A DNA stretch of 64,000 nucleotides from Nocardioides pocheonensis (lineage in GTDB: Bacteria; Actinomycetota; Actinomycetes; Propionibacteriales; Nocardioidaceae), in contig NZ_RJSF01000040.1 in the NCBI RefSeq assembly GCF_003725535.1, forward strand, positions 583,323-647,322, read 5' to 3'. Shown here one piece after another: positions 1-8,412 of this stretch. The notes under the pieces were generated by a model. That model saw only the letters and a program-made list of their open reading frames with translations. It did no database searches and had not been told where the DNA came from. The translations under genes and the position numbers were made by a program. Positions within the stretch are counted from its first letter, which is position 1. The number at the start of each line of letters is the position of its first letter.

Positions 1-134
1 CGACGCGCGCGGCGCTGCTCGCCGAGGCCGGCGAGCACGAGGGGGCTCGGGCGGCGTACGCCAAGGCGATCTCGCTGACCACCGACATCCCGACCCGCCG
101 GTGGCTCGAGCAGCAGGCGGCCCGTCTGGGCTGA
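1..134 (+). CDS. ECF sigma factor (DUF6596 type), C-terminal fragment
   Basis: Only the last 43 codons are inside the window; the frame runs from base 3 to a TGA at 132-134. The residues (RAALLAEAGEHEGARAAY, then RRWLEQQAARLG) resemble the TPR-like tail that ends DUF6596-type RNA polymerase sigma-70/ECF factors, where a helical hairpin rich in Ala and Arg closes the protein. The promoter-binding regions are outside the window, so the family call rests on the tail alone. A generic TPR protein is the main alternative. Confidence 0.5.
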   Translation, partial: TRAALLAEAGEHEGARAAYAKAISLTTDIPTRRWLEQQAARLG

Positions 135-161
135 CCGGCCCGGGCTGGCCCGCCGGCCCGA

Positions 162-1160
162 TCAGTCGGCCAGCAGCCGCCGGACGGCGCGCTCGAGGGC
201 GGCCTGCCGCTTCTCGGGGTTCCGTGGTGCCCGGCGTACGGCGGCAGCGATCGTCACTCCGTCCTCGTAGAGGTCGACCACCCGCGGGTCGACGTACGAC
301 GCCTTCGCGATCGCCGGGGTGTTGCCCAGGAACTCGGCCACCTCGTCCATCGTCGCCTTGACCGCACGCTTGCGTGACGCCTTGGTCGCCCCGGGCTCGT
401 GGCTCTCCGCGAGGACGGTCGCCGCGAGGACGGTCGCGTGCCAGGTGCGGAAGTCCTTGGCGGTGAGGTCCTCACCGGTGCGCTCGCGCAGGTAGTCGTT
501 CACCGAGCCGGCGTCGAGGTCCACCCAGCGCCCCTTCTCGCGGAACGCGAGCAACCGGTCACTGCCGCCCCGACGTCGGCGCATCGTCTCGATCGCCTCG
601 CGGCTGGGCTCGTCCTCGACCTCGATGCGGTGCTCGATCCCGGACTTCCCGGTGAACTCGAAGACCAGCGTGGTGCCCGCCCGGCGCACGTGGCGCCGCT
701 CCAGCGTGGTCAGGCCGAAGGACTCGCCGTTGGCGTAGGCGTCGCTGCCGATCCGGAAGGCGCCCTGGTCGATCAGGCGCACCGCGACCGCGCAGGCCTT
801 GTTGCGGGTCATCGCCTCCTCGGCCAGGTCCTCCAGGACGGCGGCCCGCATCGCCGGCAGGCGGCGTGCGGCCCGGGTGACGCGGGCGAACTTGAGCTCG
901 TCCTGCCGCACCCGCCACTCGGGGTGGTAGAGGTACTGCCGTCGGCCGGCGGCGTCGACGCCGAGCGCCTGCAGGTGGCCGTTGGGCCGGGTGCAGATCC
1001 ACACGTCGGTCCAGGCCGGGGGGATCGCGAGCGCCTTGACGCGCGCGACGTCCTCCTCGGGGAGTCGGTTGCCGTTCTCGTCGAGGTAGACGAACCCTCG
1101 ACCTGCGCGACGGCGGGTCCATCCTGGTTCGCGGGGAGAGACCCGCCGGAGTCGTGGCAC
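162..1160 (-). CDS. DNA topoisomerase IB (poxvirus/eukaryotic-like)
   Basis: A 332-residue type IB topoisomerase, which nicks one DNA strand through a 3'-phosphotyrosine and relaxes supercoils without ATP. The expected catalytic set is visible: Arg in FRIGSDAY, Lys in FTGKSG, Arg in DFRTWHAT and the nucleophile Tyr at about residue 289 in ASYVDPRVV. The N-terminal beta domain holds RRRAGRGFVYLD. I chose the GTG at 1158-1160 because it follows a strong AAGGGGGG ribosome site and gives the N-terminus usual for the family; an open frame continues upstream to 1313 but crosses the divergent promoter region. The length is normal for bacterial members. It stands alone, divergent from the acyl-CoA ligase gene. 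Confidence 0.93.
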   Translation of the reverse strand: MPRLRRVSPREPGWTRRRAGRGFVYLDENGNRLPEEDVARVKALAIPPAWTDVWICTRPNGHLQALGVDAAGRRQYLYHPEWRVRQDELKFARVTRAARRLPAMRAAVLEDLAEEAMTRNKACAVAVRLIDQGAFRIGSDAYANGESFGLTTLERRHVRRAGTTLVFEFTGKSGIEHRIEVEDEPSREAIETMRRRRGGSDRLLAFREKGRWVDLDAGSVNDYLRERTGEDLTAKDFRTWHATVLAATVLAESHEPGATKASRKRAVKATMDEVAEFLGNTPAIAKASYVDPRVVDLYEDGVTIAAAVRRAPRNPEKRQAALERAVRRLLAD

Positions 1161-1245
1161 GACCCCCCTTACCCGAAAAGGTGAGCGACCGTTCACCGCA
1201 CGGATCCGACGGTTCGCCGACGACGCGTTCTCGCGGGGCAGGAGC

Positions 1246-1262
1246 GTGGCTAGATTGGCCAC
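1246..1262 (+). promoter_or_regulatory. -10-like hexamer inside a small palindrome
   Basis: GTGGC (1246-1250) and GCCAC (1258-1262) form an inverted repeat around TAGATTG. TAGATT (1251-1256) is a good actinobacterial -10 match, 34 bases before the GTG of the acyl-CoA ligase gene. No convincing -35 is seen. A repressor binding here would cover the -10. Inferred from sequence only. Confidence 0.35.
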
Positions 1263-1290
1263 GAACAACCGTGTGACGGAGGACACCACC

Positions 1291-2820
1291 GTGATCGTTC
1301 CCTTGAGTGCCACCGACTTCCTGGACCGTGCCCTGGCGGTCTACCGCGAGCGGATCGGCGTGGTCGACGAGCCGGAGCAGCCGGCTCCGTCGCTGGGTGA
1401 CCTGACCTACGGGGAGCTCGGCGAGAAGGCGGCCGCGATGGCGGCGTACCTGGACCACATCGGCATCGGCGTCGGCGAGCGGGTCGCGTTCGTCTCGCAC
1501 AACAGCGCCCGTCTGATGACAGCGTTCTTCGGGGTCTGCGGCTACGGGCGGGTGCTGGTGCCGATCAACTTCCGGCTCTCCGCCGAGGAGGTCGCCTACA
1601 TCGTCAAGCACAGCGGTGCGCGGGTCCTGTACGTCGACCCGGAGATCGACGAGCACCTGGCCGGCGTCGAGTGCGAGCACCGGTTCCGGATCGGGCACGA
1701 CGACCGGATGTTCCTCCACGGCGTCGAGCCCAAGCCGTGGGAGCACGACGAGAACGCGACCGCGACGATCAACTACACCTCCGGCACGACCGCGCGCCCC
1801 AAGGGCGTGCAGATCACGCACCGGAACATCTGGACCAACGCGGTGACGTTCGCGCTGCACGCCGGGGTGACCGATCGCGACGTCTACCTGCACACGCTGC
1901 CGATGTTCCACGCCAACGGGTGGGGCATGCCGTTCGCCATGACCGGCATGGGCGTGCCGCAGGTGGTGCTGCGCAAGGTCGACGGCGCCGAGATCCTGCG
2001 CCGCGTCGAGAAGCACGGCGTGACCGTCATGTGCGCCGCGCCGGCCGTCGTCAACGCGGTGCTCGACGCCGCGGCCACCTGGGACGGCGAGATCCCCGGA
2101 CGCGACCGGGTGCGGATCATCGTGGCGGGCGCGCCGCCGCCGACCAAGACGATCGTGCGAGTGCAGGAGGAGCTCGGCTGGGAGTTCATCCAGATCTACG
2201 GCCTGACCGAGACCTCGCCGCTGCTCACCGTCAACCGCACGCGATCGGAGTGGGACGACCTGCCCGCCGAGGAGCGGGCGGGCAAGCTGGTGCGCGCCGG
2301 CACCCCGGCGATCGGGGTCACGTTGAAGACCTCGGAGTCGGGCGAGGTGCTGGCCCGCTCGAACGTCGTGCTCGAGGGCTACTGGGAGCAGCCGGAGGAG
2401 ACCGAGGCCGCGCTCGGCGACGGCTGGTTCCACACCGGCGACGGCGGCGTGATCGGCGACGACGGCTACCTGACCATCCAGGACCGCAAGAAGGACGTGA
2501 TCATCACCGGCGGCGAGAACGTCAGCTCGATCGAGGTCGAGGACGTGATCTTCTCCCATCCCGACGTCGCGGAGGTCGCCGTGATCGGCGTACCGGACGA
2601 GAAGTGGGGGGAGACGATCAAGGCGCTCGTCGTGAAGGCCGAGGGCTCCGAGCTCACCGAGGCGGAGCTGATCGCCTACTGCAAGTCGAAGGTCGCCGGC
2701 TACAAGGCACCGACGTCGGTGGAGTTCCGCGAGGTGCTCGCCCGCACCGCGACCGGCAAGCTGCAGAAGTTCAAGCTGCGCGCGCCGTACTGGGAGGGGC
2801 GCGACCGGCAGGTCAACTGA
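1291..2820 (+). CDS. Fatty-acid/acyl-CoA ligase (AMP-binding family)
   Basis: A 509-residue adenylate-forming enzyme that activates a carboxylic acid with ATP and loads it onto CoA. The P-loop-like motif YTSGTTARPKGV starts near residue 162, the YGLTE motif follows, the hinge DRKKDVIITGGEN is near residue 397, and the catalytic C-terminal Lys is in ATGKLQKFKLR near residue 490. The start is the GTG at 1291, preceded by GGAGG with good spacing; an in-frame ATG at 1246 lies inside the promoter. The closest relatives by pattern are medium- or long-chain acyl-CoA synthetases. The substrate cannot be read from the sequence. It is transcribed alone, divergently from topoisomerase IB. Confidence 0.9.
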   Translation: MIVPLSATDFLDRALAVYRERIGVVDEPEQPAPSLGDLTYGELGEKAAAMAAYLDHIGIGVGERVAFVSHNSARLMTAFFGVCGYGRVLVPINFRLSAEEVAYIVKHSGARVLYVDPEIDEHLAGVECEHRFRIGHDDRMFLHGVEPKPWEHDENATATINYTSGTTARPKGVQITHRNIWTNAVTFALHAGVTDRDVYLHTLPMFHANGWGMPFAMTGMGVPQVVLRKVDGAEILRRVEKHGVTVMCAAPAVVNAVLDAAATWDGEIPGRDRVRIIVAGAPPPTKTIVRVQEELGWEFIQIYGLTETSPLLTVNRTRSEWDDLPAEERAGKLVRAGTPAIGVTLKTSESGEVLARSNVVLEGYWEQPEETEAALGDGWFHTGDGGVIGDDGYLTIQDRKKDVIITGGENVSSIEVEDVIFSHPDVAEVAVIGVPDEKWGETIKALVVKAEGSELTEAELIAYCKSKVAGYKAPTSVEFREVLARTATGKLQKFKLRAPYWEGRDRQVN

Positions 2821-2848
2821 GCCCCGGCGGTTCCGAGGCTCGCTGGCA

Positions 2849-2875
2849 TGGTTCCTGAGACTGCCGAAGGGCTCG
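2849..2875. repeat. Dispersed 27-bp repeat, intergenic copy 1
   Basis: TGGTTCCTGAGACTGCCGAA followed by GGGCTCG. A near-identical copy lies at 19116-19142, and a diverged relative sits inside a coding sequence at 17345-17367. Repeats of this kind are scattered between genes in Nocardioides-like genomes. Their role is unknown. Confidence 0.6.
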
Positions 2876-2914
2876 CGCGCCTCAGCCACCCGGAATCCTC
2901 GGTAGCCTCTGCGC

Positions 2915-4039
2915 ATGCCCGCGCTGAGTGAGGTCGTCGCCCTCGTCGAGGGGTGGTATCCGCCGCACCGGGCCGAGGAGTGGGACCGCGTGGGCCTGGT
3001 CTGCGGCGACCCCGATGCCGACGTGCGCACCATCCTGCTGGCGGTCGATCCGGTGCTGGCGGTCGCCGACGAGGCGGTGGCGCAGGACGCCGACCTGGTG
3101 ATCACGCACCACCCGCTGTTCCTGCGCGGCACGAGCAGCGTCGCGGCCACGACGCCGAAGGGTCGGGTCGTGCACCGGCTGGTCAGCAACGGCTGCGGCC
3201 TGCTCGCCGCGCACACCAACGCCGACGCGCCGGCCGGGGGAGTCAGCGAGTCGATGGCGCTGACCCTCGGCCTGGTCGACGTGCTGCCGCTCGACGCCGA
3301 CCCGCTCGAGGCGCGCGACAAGCTGGTGGTGTTCGTGCCGGTGACCGACGCCGAGCGCGTGCGGGACGCAATCACCCAGGCCGGTGCCGGGGCGCTCGGG
3401 GACTACGACTCGTGCACGTTCACGACCTCTGGTGAGGGCCGGTTCCGCGCGCTGCCCGGCGCGAACCCGGCTGTGGGCGCGGTCGGCGACCTCGAGACCG
3501 TGGAGGAGGTCCGGATCGAGTCGATCCTGGACCGTCGGCTGCGCGGCCGAGTGGTGGCGGCGCTGCTCGACGCGCACCCGTACGAGGAGCCGGCGTACGA
3601 CGTGGTCCCGCTGGCCTCGCTCGACGACACGACGCGGGGCTCGGGCCGGATCGGACGACTCTCCGAGCCGATGTCGCTGCGCGACTTCGCCGCACACGTG
3701 GCGCGCGTGCTCCCCGAGACGGCTCACGGCGTGCGGGTCGCCGGCGACCCCGACTCGACCGTGGAGAGAGTCGCGCTCTGCGGTGGCTCCGGAGACTTCC
3801 TGCTCGACCGCGCCCGCCGGGAAGGGGCCGACGTGTACGTCACCTCCGATCTGCGGCACCACCCCGCCTCCGAGCTGCGCGAGCAACCCGACGCGCCCGC
3901 GCTGGTCGACGTCGCCCACTGGGCGGCGGAGTGGACCTGGTTGCCGGTCCTCCGCCGTCGGCTGGCCGAGGAGCTGGGCGATACGGTGGCGGTGCACGTG
4001 AGCACGACCAACACCGACCCCTGGACCTTCCGGGTCTGA
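2915..4039 (+). CDS. Nif3-like dinuclear metal centre protein
   Basis: A 374-residue member of the Nif3/YqfO (DUF34) family, which forms hexameric rings with a two-metal site; the biochemical role is still debated and GTP cyclohydrolase-like activity has been proposed. Metal-ligand segments are visible: THHPLFLRG near residue 69, HTNADAPAGG near 103, and a C-terminal DVAHWAAEW. The central part is the YqfO-type insertion domain (about residues 130-230), which makes the protein longer than the E. coli homologue. It leads an operon with the zinc-ribbon protein (17-base gap) and RNase H/CobC. The same gene order is known in Mycobacterium tuberculosis (Rv2230c-Rv2229c-Rv2228c). Confidence 0.92.
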   Translation: MPALSEVVALVEGWYPPHRAEEWDRVGLVCGDPDADVRTILLAVDPVLAVADEAVAQDADLVITHHPLFLRGTSSVAATTPKGRVVHRLVSNGCGLLAAHTNADAPAGGVSESMALTLGLVDVLPLDADPLEARDKLVVFVPVTDAERVRDAITQAGAGALGDYDSCTFTTSGEGRFRALPGANPAVGAVGDLETVEEVRIESILDRRLRGRVVAALLDAHPYEEPAYDVVPLASLDDTTRGSGRIGRLSEPMSLRDFAAHVARVLPETAHGVRVAGDPDSTVERVALCGGSGDFLLDRARREGADVYVTSDLRHHPASELREQPDAPALVDVAHWAAEWTWLPVLRRRLAEELGDTVAVHVSTTNTDPWTFRV

Positions 4040-4056
4040 ATGCCGAGGAGCACCCG

Positions 4057-4800
4057 CTGAAAGCCGACCCGTTCGCCCAGTTGAAGCTGCTCGACGTGCA
4101 GGAGCTCGACTCCCGGCTCGACGCCCTGAACCACCAGCTCTCCACGATCCCGGAGGCGGCGGCGCTCGCCGAGCTGACCACCCGCCGCGCCGAGCTCGAC
4201 GGCGAGGTCCGCGACCTCCGGGTCGAGGTCGACGACCTCACCTCCGAGCAGAAGCGCGCCGACGCCGACGTCGAGCAGGTCAAGGCGCGCCGCGTGCGCG
4301 ACCAGGGGATGATCGACGCGGGCTCGATCTCCGACCCGAAGGCGCTGCAGCGGATGCTGGGCGAGCTGGAGTCGCTGCAGCGGCGGATCTCCGACCTCGA
4401 GGACGTCGAGATCGACGTGATGGAGCGTCTCGAGGGCGCCCAGGCGGCCCTCGACCAGCGCACGGCCGAGCTGGCGAAGATCGACCGTGACATCGAGGCC
4501 CTCGGCCACACGCGCGCGCACAAGGCCGGCGAGCTCGACGAGCAGCTGGCGTCCGTGGCTGCCGAGCGCAAGACGACGGCCTCCGGCATCCCGGCCGACC
4601 TGCTCGCCCTCTACGAGAAGCTGCGGCTGCAGAAGGGCGGCGTCGGGGCCGCGGCGCTGCGGCGACGTGAGTGCAGCGGCTGCCGGCTCACGCTCAACCC
4701 GTCCGACCTGGCCACGATCGCGGCGGCGCCGACCGACGAGGTCATCCGCTGCGAGGAGTGCAGCCGGATCCTGGTGCGCACCGGCGAATCGGGCCTGTGA
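4057..4800 (+). CDS. Zinc-ribbon coiled-coil protein (Rv2229c-like)
   Basis: A 247-residue protein with a long charged coiled coil (about residues 15-170) and a C-terminal C4 zinc ribbon: CSGC near residue 205 and CEEC near 234. Family members are predicted nucleic-acid-binding proteins; structures of bacterial relatives show a helical hairpin ending in the ribbon. The start appears to be a CTG at 4057-4059, six bases after GAGGAG, giving the usual N-terminus (M)KADPFAQLKLLD; no ATG, GTG or TTG lies between the upstream in-frame region and it. TTG at 4081 is the fallback. The stop overlaps the next start by four bases (GTGA). Confidence 0.88.
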   Translation: MKADPFAQLKLLDVQELDSRLDALNHQLSTIPEAAALAELTTRRAELDGEVRDLRVEVDDLTSEQKRADADVEQVKARRVRDQGMIDAGSISDPKALQRMLGELESLQRRISDLEDVEIDVMERLEGAQAALDQRTAELAKIDRDIEALGHTRAHKAGELDEQLASVAAERKTTASGIPADLLALYEKLRLQKGGVGAAALRRRECSGCRLTLNPSDLATIAAAPTDEVIRCEECSRILVRTGESGL

Positions 4801-5996
4801 AGCCTGCCGACATCGAGCACGTCATCGTCGAGGCCGACGGTGGGTCGCGGGGCAACCCGGGACCGTCGGCGTACGGCGCGGTGCTCAAGGACGCCCGCAC
4901 CGGCGAGGTGATCGCCGAGATCGGGGAGGCGATCGGCGTCGCCACGAACAACGTCGCGGAGTACCGCGGCCTGATCGCCGGCCTGCTCCTCGCGGCCGAG
5001 CACGCCCCGAACGCCTCGATCGAGGTCCGGATGGACTCCAAGCTCGTCGTCGAGCAGATGTCGGGCACCTGGAAGGTCAAGCACCCCTCGATGCGCCCGC
5101 TCGCCGTCGAGGCCGGTCGCCTGGCGCCGACCGGCACCACGTTCACCTGGGTGCCGCGGGCCGAGAACGCCCACGCCGACCGGCTGGCGAACGAGGCGCT
5201 CGACGGGCTGCGTGACGCGACCGGCCCGATCGGGTCGGCCTCGGTCACCGAGCCCGCCGCGCGCGCAGGGGACGAGCCGGCGGTCGAGGAAGCCGCCGAG
5301 CCGGAGGAGAAGCCGCGTCGCGGCTGGCACCCCCCGAGCGACCCGCCGACCACGCTGATCCTCGTCCGGCACGGCGTCACCGACCACACCACCCGCAAGG
5401 TCTTCTCCGGCGGCCTCTCGAGCGCCAACCCTCCGCTCAACGAGGAGGGCCGGGCGCAGGTGCGGGCCACCGGGGAGTGGCTCTCGCCGATGCGCGACCA
5501 GATCGACGCGCTCGTCGCGTCACCGGTGCGGCGCACGCACGAGTCGGCCGAGATCCTCGGCGAGATCCTCGGTCACCCGGTGGAGCTCGAGGAGGCCATC
5601 GCCGAGATGGAGTTCGGCAGCTGGGACGGCCTGACCTTCGCCGACATCCAGGAGAAGTTCCCCGACGAGCTGTCGGCCTGGCTCGGTGACCTCGAGTACG
5701 CCCCGGGCGGCGGCGAGTCCTTCCGCACCGTCGCCGACCGCGTGCTGCTCGGCCGCAACCGGATCGTCGAGTCGTACGCCGGGAGGACGGTGCTCGTGGT
5801 CAGCCACGTCACGCCGATCAAGACGCTCGTCGCCGACGCGCTCGGCGCGCCGCTCGAGGCCCTGTTCCGGATGGAGCTCTCGCCCGCGTCGGTGACCGTG
5901 ATCTCCTACTTCGCCGGCCGTGGCCCCAACGGCGAGGAGAACATGGCCAACCTGCGGCTCTACAACGCCCGTCCGACCGACGCGCCGTTCTCCTAG
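4797..5996 (+). CDS. Bifunctional RNase H / histidine phosphatase (CobC-like)
   Basis: A 399-residue fusion. Residues about 8-135 are an RNase HI domain with Asp in EADGGSRGNPG, Glu in NNVAEYRGL and Asp in RMDSKLV, which would cleave the RNA of RNA/DNA hybrids. After an Ala/Glu/Pro-rich linker (about 137-183) comes a histidine phosphatase domain beginning LVRHGVTDHT, with the second His in VVSHVTP. In M. tuberculosis the orthologous fusion (Rv2228c) has RNase H and alpha-ribazole phosphatase activity. The start GTG at 4797 overlaps the previous stop, so translation is probably coupled. The joint function of the three-gene operon is unknown. Confidence 0.93.
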   Translation: MKPADIEHVIVEADGGSRGNPGPSAYGAVLKDARTGEVIAEIGEAIGVATNNVAEYRGLIAGLLLAAEHAPNASIEVRMDSKLVVEQMSGTWKVKHPSMRPLAVEAGRLAPTGTTFTWVPRAENAHADRLANEALDGLRDATGPIGSASVTEPAARAGDEPAVEEAAEPEEKPRRGWHPPSDPPTTLILVRHGVTDHTTRKVFSGGLSSANPPLNEEGRAQVRATGEWLSPMRDQIDALVASPVRRTHESAEILGEILGHPVELEEAIAEMEFGSWDGLTFADIQEKFPDELSAWLGDLEYAPGGGESFRTVADRVLLGRNRIVESYAGRTVLVVSHVTPIKTLVADALGAPLEALFRMELSPASVTVISYFAGRGPNGEENMANLRLYNARPTDAPFS

Positions 5997-6011
5997 GTCT
6001 CGGCCCGCCGT

Positions 6012-6035
6012 CGCGGGTTCGCGAGCTCACCCGCG
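6012..6035. terminator. Possible bidirectional terminator hairpin
   Basis: CGCGGGT (6012-6018) and ACCCGCG (6029-6035) form a 7-bp perfect stem with a 10-base loop between the convergent RNase H/CobC and yaaA genes. There is no T-tract, so this is only a plausible terminator. Confidence 0.35.
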
Positions 6036-6088
6036 GCTCGCTCGACCTCTTCGCGTCGCGACCCTGCTCGTGCCTCGCAGGTCGCGGC

Positions 6089-6880
6089 TCAGACCTCGGT
6101 AACCACCACGTCGAGCTGCTGCCCGCCGCGTCCCGGCTGCTGCGGCTCGACCGTCCACCCCAGTGCGCCGAGGTGGTCGGCCAGGTCCATCGGCGTCCGG
6201 GGCACGCCGCCGTCGGCGAGGAGGGCGCGCACGATCCGGCCCTTGGTGGCCTTGTTGAAGTGGCTGACGACCGACCGGCGGCCGTCCACCTCGTGGAGCA
6301 CGCGGACGGTCGCCACCCGTGGCGCGAGCTCGGCCGGTGGCTTCCAGAAGCTCGCGTAGGTCGACGAGCGCAGGTCGACGACCAGGCCGCCGCCGGCGGC
6401 GTCGGCGAGAGTCGTGTCGAGGTGGCGGCGCCAGAACGTGCTGACCGTGCCGATCCCGGGCAGGCTGGTGTCGCCGGAGAGGCGGTAGGAGCTGATCGGG
6501 TCGCTGGGCCGGACGGCCCCGAACAGCGACGACATGATCACCAGCCACCGGGTCGCCCGGCGGCGTGCGGCCGGGTCGAGCGAGGCGAGGCCGAGGGCGT
6601 CGTACAGCACGCCGGTGTAGATCCGGTCCGCGCGGGCCGTCGGGGCGGTGAGCAGCCCGGCGTTGCGGCGTACCTGGTCGAGCTGCGTGGGCCCCAGCCC
6701 GAGCACCCGTCCGGCGGCGGCGACGTCCTCCTCGGCCGTGACGTCGCACAGCTCGACGAGCGCGGAGAGCACGGTCTCGCGGGCGTCGGTCAGGCCGGGG
6801 AAGTCCAGGGATCCGAGGCCGAGCCGCTTGCCTCGCGTCGGAGCGGCCTTGCCCTCGGACGGCGGCAGCAGGATCAGCAC
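6089..6880 (-). CDS. yaaA: Peroxide stress protein YaaA (UPF0246)
   Basis: A 263-residue YaaA/DUF328 protein opening with MLILLPPSEGK, the family signature, and carrying the conserved YTGVLYDALG and the C-terminal HFNKATKGRI (cf. FxxKxxKG). In E. coli, YaaA lowers free iron and limits DNA damage during hydrogen peroxide stress, and the fold binds DNA. The length is typical. It is transcribed alone, convergent with the preceding operon and divergent from the RNB nuclease; only 85 bases separate the two divergent starts. Confidence 0.92.
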   Translation of the reverse strand: MLILLPPSEGKAAPTRGKRLGLGSLDFPGLTDARETVLSALVELCDVTAEEDVAAAGRVLGLGPTQLDQVRRNAGLLTAPTARADRIYTGVLYDALGLASLDPAARRRATRWLVIMSSLFGAVRPSDPISSYRLSGDTSLPGIGTVSTFWRRHLDTTLADAAGGGLVVDLRSSTYASFWKPPAELAPRVATVRVLHEVDGRRSVVSHFNKATKGRIVRALLADGGVPRTPMDLADHLGALGWTVEPQQPGRGGQQLDVVVTEV

Positions 6881-6965
6881 CGGGACAGCCTAGGGACGGC
6901 CCTGACCGCCGGCTGCATAGGGTGGACCTCGTCAGTGCGCGCCCCGACAGCTGCCGAGGAGACAC

Positions 6966-8393
6966 ATGAGCCACCGGGTCTTGCGGGTCCGCAACGGTGT
7001 CGGAGAGCTGCACGAACGGATCGCCGCGATCCAGGGAGAGCTCGAGATCGAGCCCGACTTCCCGCTCGACGTCGTCGCGGCCGCGAAGGAGGCGGCCGGG
7101 CGTCCGCGGCTGCCCGACCTCGATCGGACCGACATCCCGTTCGTGACGCTCGACCCCCTCGGCTCGCGCGACCTCGACCAGGCGCTGCACCTCGAGCGCG
7201 ACGGCGACGGGTACGTCGTCCACTACGCGATCGCCGACCTGACCGCGTTCATCGAGCCCGGCGGGCTGCTCGACATCGAGGCGCACCGGCGGGGCGAGTC
7301 GCTCTACGGGGCAGACTCGAGGGTTCCGCTGCACCCTCGCGAGCTGTCCGAGGGCGCGGCGTCCCTGCTGCCCGACCAGGTGCGCCCGGCGTACCTCTGG
7401 ACGATCGCGCTCGACGCCGGGGGTGCGCAGACCGAGGCCCGGGTCGAGCGTGCCCGCGTGCGCTCGCGCCGGCAGCTCGACTACGTCGGCGCCCAGGAGC
7501 TCCTCGACCGCGGCGAGGGCGGGCCCGTCCTCGAACTGCTCGAGGAGGTCGGACGGCTGCGGATCCACCAGGAGGCGGAGCGCGGCGGGGTGAACCTCCC
7601 GATGCCCGAGCAGGTGGTGGACTGCAGCGCCGTGCCGTGGCGGCTGGAGTTCCGCCGGCTGCTGGACGTGGAGAGCTGGAACGCCCAGATCTCGCTGCTG
7701 ACCGGGTTCGCGGCCGCGTCGATGATGGTCTACGGCCGGATCGGCGTGCTCCGCACGCTGCCACCGCCCCCACCCGAGGCGGTCACCCGCCTGCACCGGA
7801 CCGCCCGGGCGCTCGGTATCGACTGGCCGGCCGAGCAGACCTACCCCGACTTCATCCGCAGCCTCGACCCGGCGAAGCCGAGCCACGCCGCGATGGCGGT
7901 CGCGTGCACCACGCTGCTGCGCGGGGCCGGGTACGCCGCCTTCGACGGTGAGCTCCCGGCTCAGCCCGAGCACGCCGCCCTCGCGTCCGAGTACGCCCAC
8001 GTGACCGCACCGCTGCGTCGCCTGGTCGATCGCTACGGCCTCGAGGTGTGCGTGCACCTGTGCGCCGGGACCGACGTCCCGGCCTGGGTGCGCGAGGGGC
8101 TGCACGCCCTTCCCGAGACGATGCAGCGCTCGAACCGGCTGGCCAACGCCTACGAGAACGCCGTGATCGACCTCGTCGAGGCCGCCACCCTGCAGGGGCG
8201 CACCGGCGAGCGGTTCGAGGGAGTCGTCGTGGCCGCCGAGAGGGACGACCCGCGGCAGGGTGAGGTGGTCGTGCGTGACCCCGCCGTCGAGGCCAAGGTC
8301 GCGGGGGAGGAGCCGCTGCCGGTCGGTGAGGACGTGCAGCTGGTCCTGGCCGAGGCCGACCCGGCGACGCGGCAGGTGCGGTTCCGGCTCTGA
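6966..8393 (+). CDS. RNB-domain ribonuclease (RNase II/R family)
   Basis: A 475-residue exoribonuclease-like protein with the RNB catalytic domain at about residues 45-370 (PFVTLDPLGSRDLDQA near residue 58, then HYAIADLTAF) and a short C-terminal region. It lacks the cold-shock and S1 domains of E. coli RNase R, so it is a compact actinobacterial type. In the metal-binding motif the last Asp of the classical DxDD is Gln (RDLDQA). ATG 6966 follows GAGGAGACAC, a clear ribosome site. The reaction expected from the family is 3'-to-5' RNA degradation. Confidence 0.88.
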   Translation: MSHRVLRVRNGVGELHERIAAIQGELEIEPDFPLDVVAAAKEAAGRPRLPDLDRTDIPFVTLDPLGSRDLDQALHLERDGDGYVVHYAIADLTAFIEPGGLLDIEAHRRGESLYGADSRVPLHPRELSEGAASLLPDQVRPAYLWTIALDAGGAQTEARVERARVRSRRQLDYVGAQELLDRGEGGPVLELLEEVGRLRIHQEAERGGVNLPMPEQVVDCSAVPWRLEFRRLLDVESWNAQISLLTGFAAASMMVYGRIGVLRTLPPPPPEAVTRLHRTARALGIDWPAEQTYPDFIRSLDPAKPSHAAMAVACTTLLRGAGYAAFDGELPAQPEHAALASEYAHVTAPLRRLVDRYGLEVCVHLCAGTDVPAWVREGLHALPETMQRSNRLANAYENAVIDLVEAATLQGRTGERFEGVVVAAERDDPRQGEVVVRDPAVEAKVAGEEPLPVGEDVQLVLAEADPATRQVRFRL

Positions 8394-8412
8394 GGGTCGA
8401 CCCGGGTGGCGA

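Noticed and set aside
3923..3937. GCGGCGGAGTGGACC in the Nif3 gene as another hairpin-repeat copy
   Set aside because: It is inside a conserved coding region, lacks the GACGC half and forms no stem.
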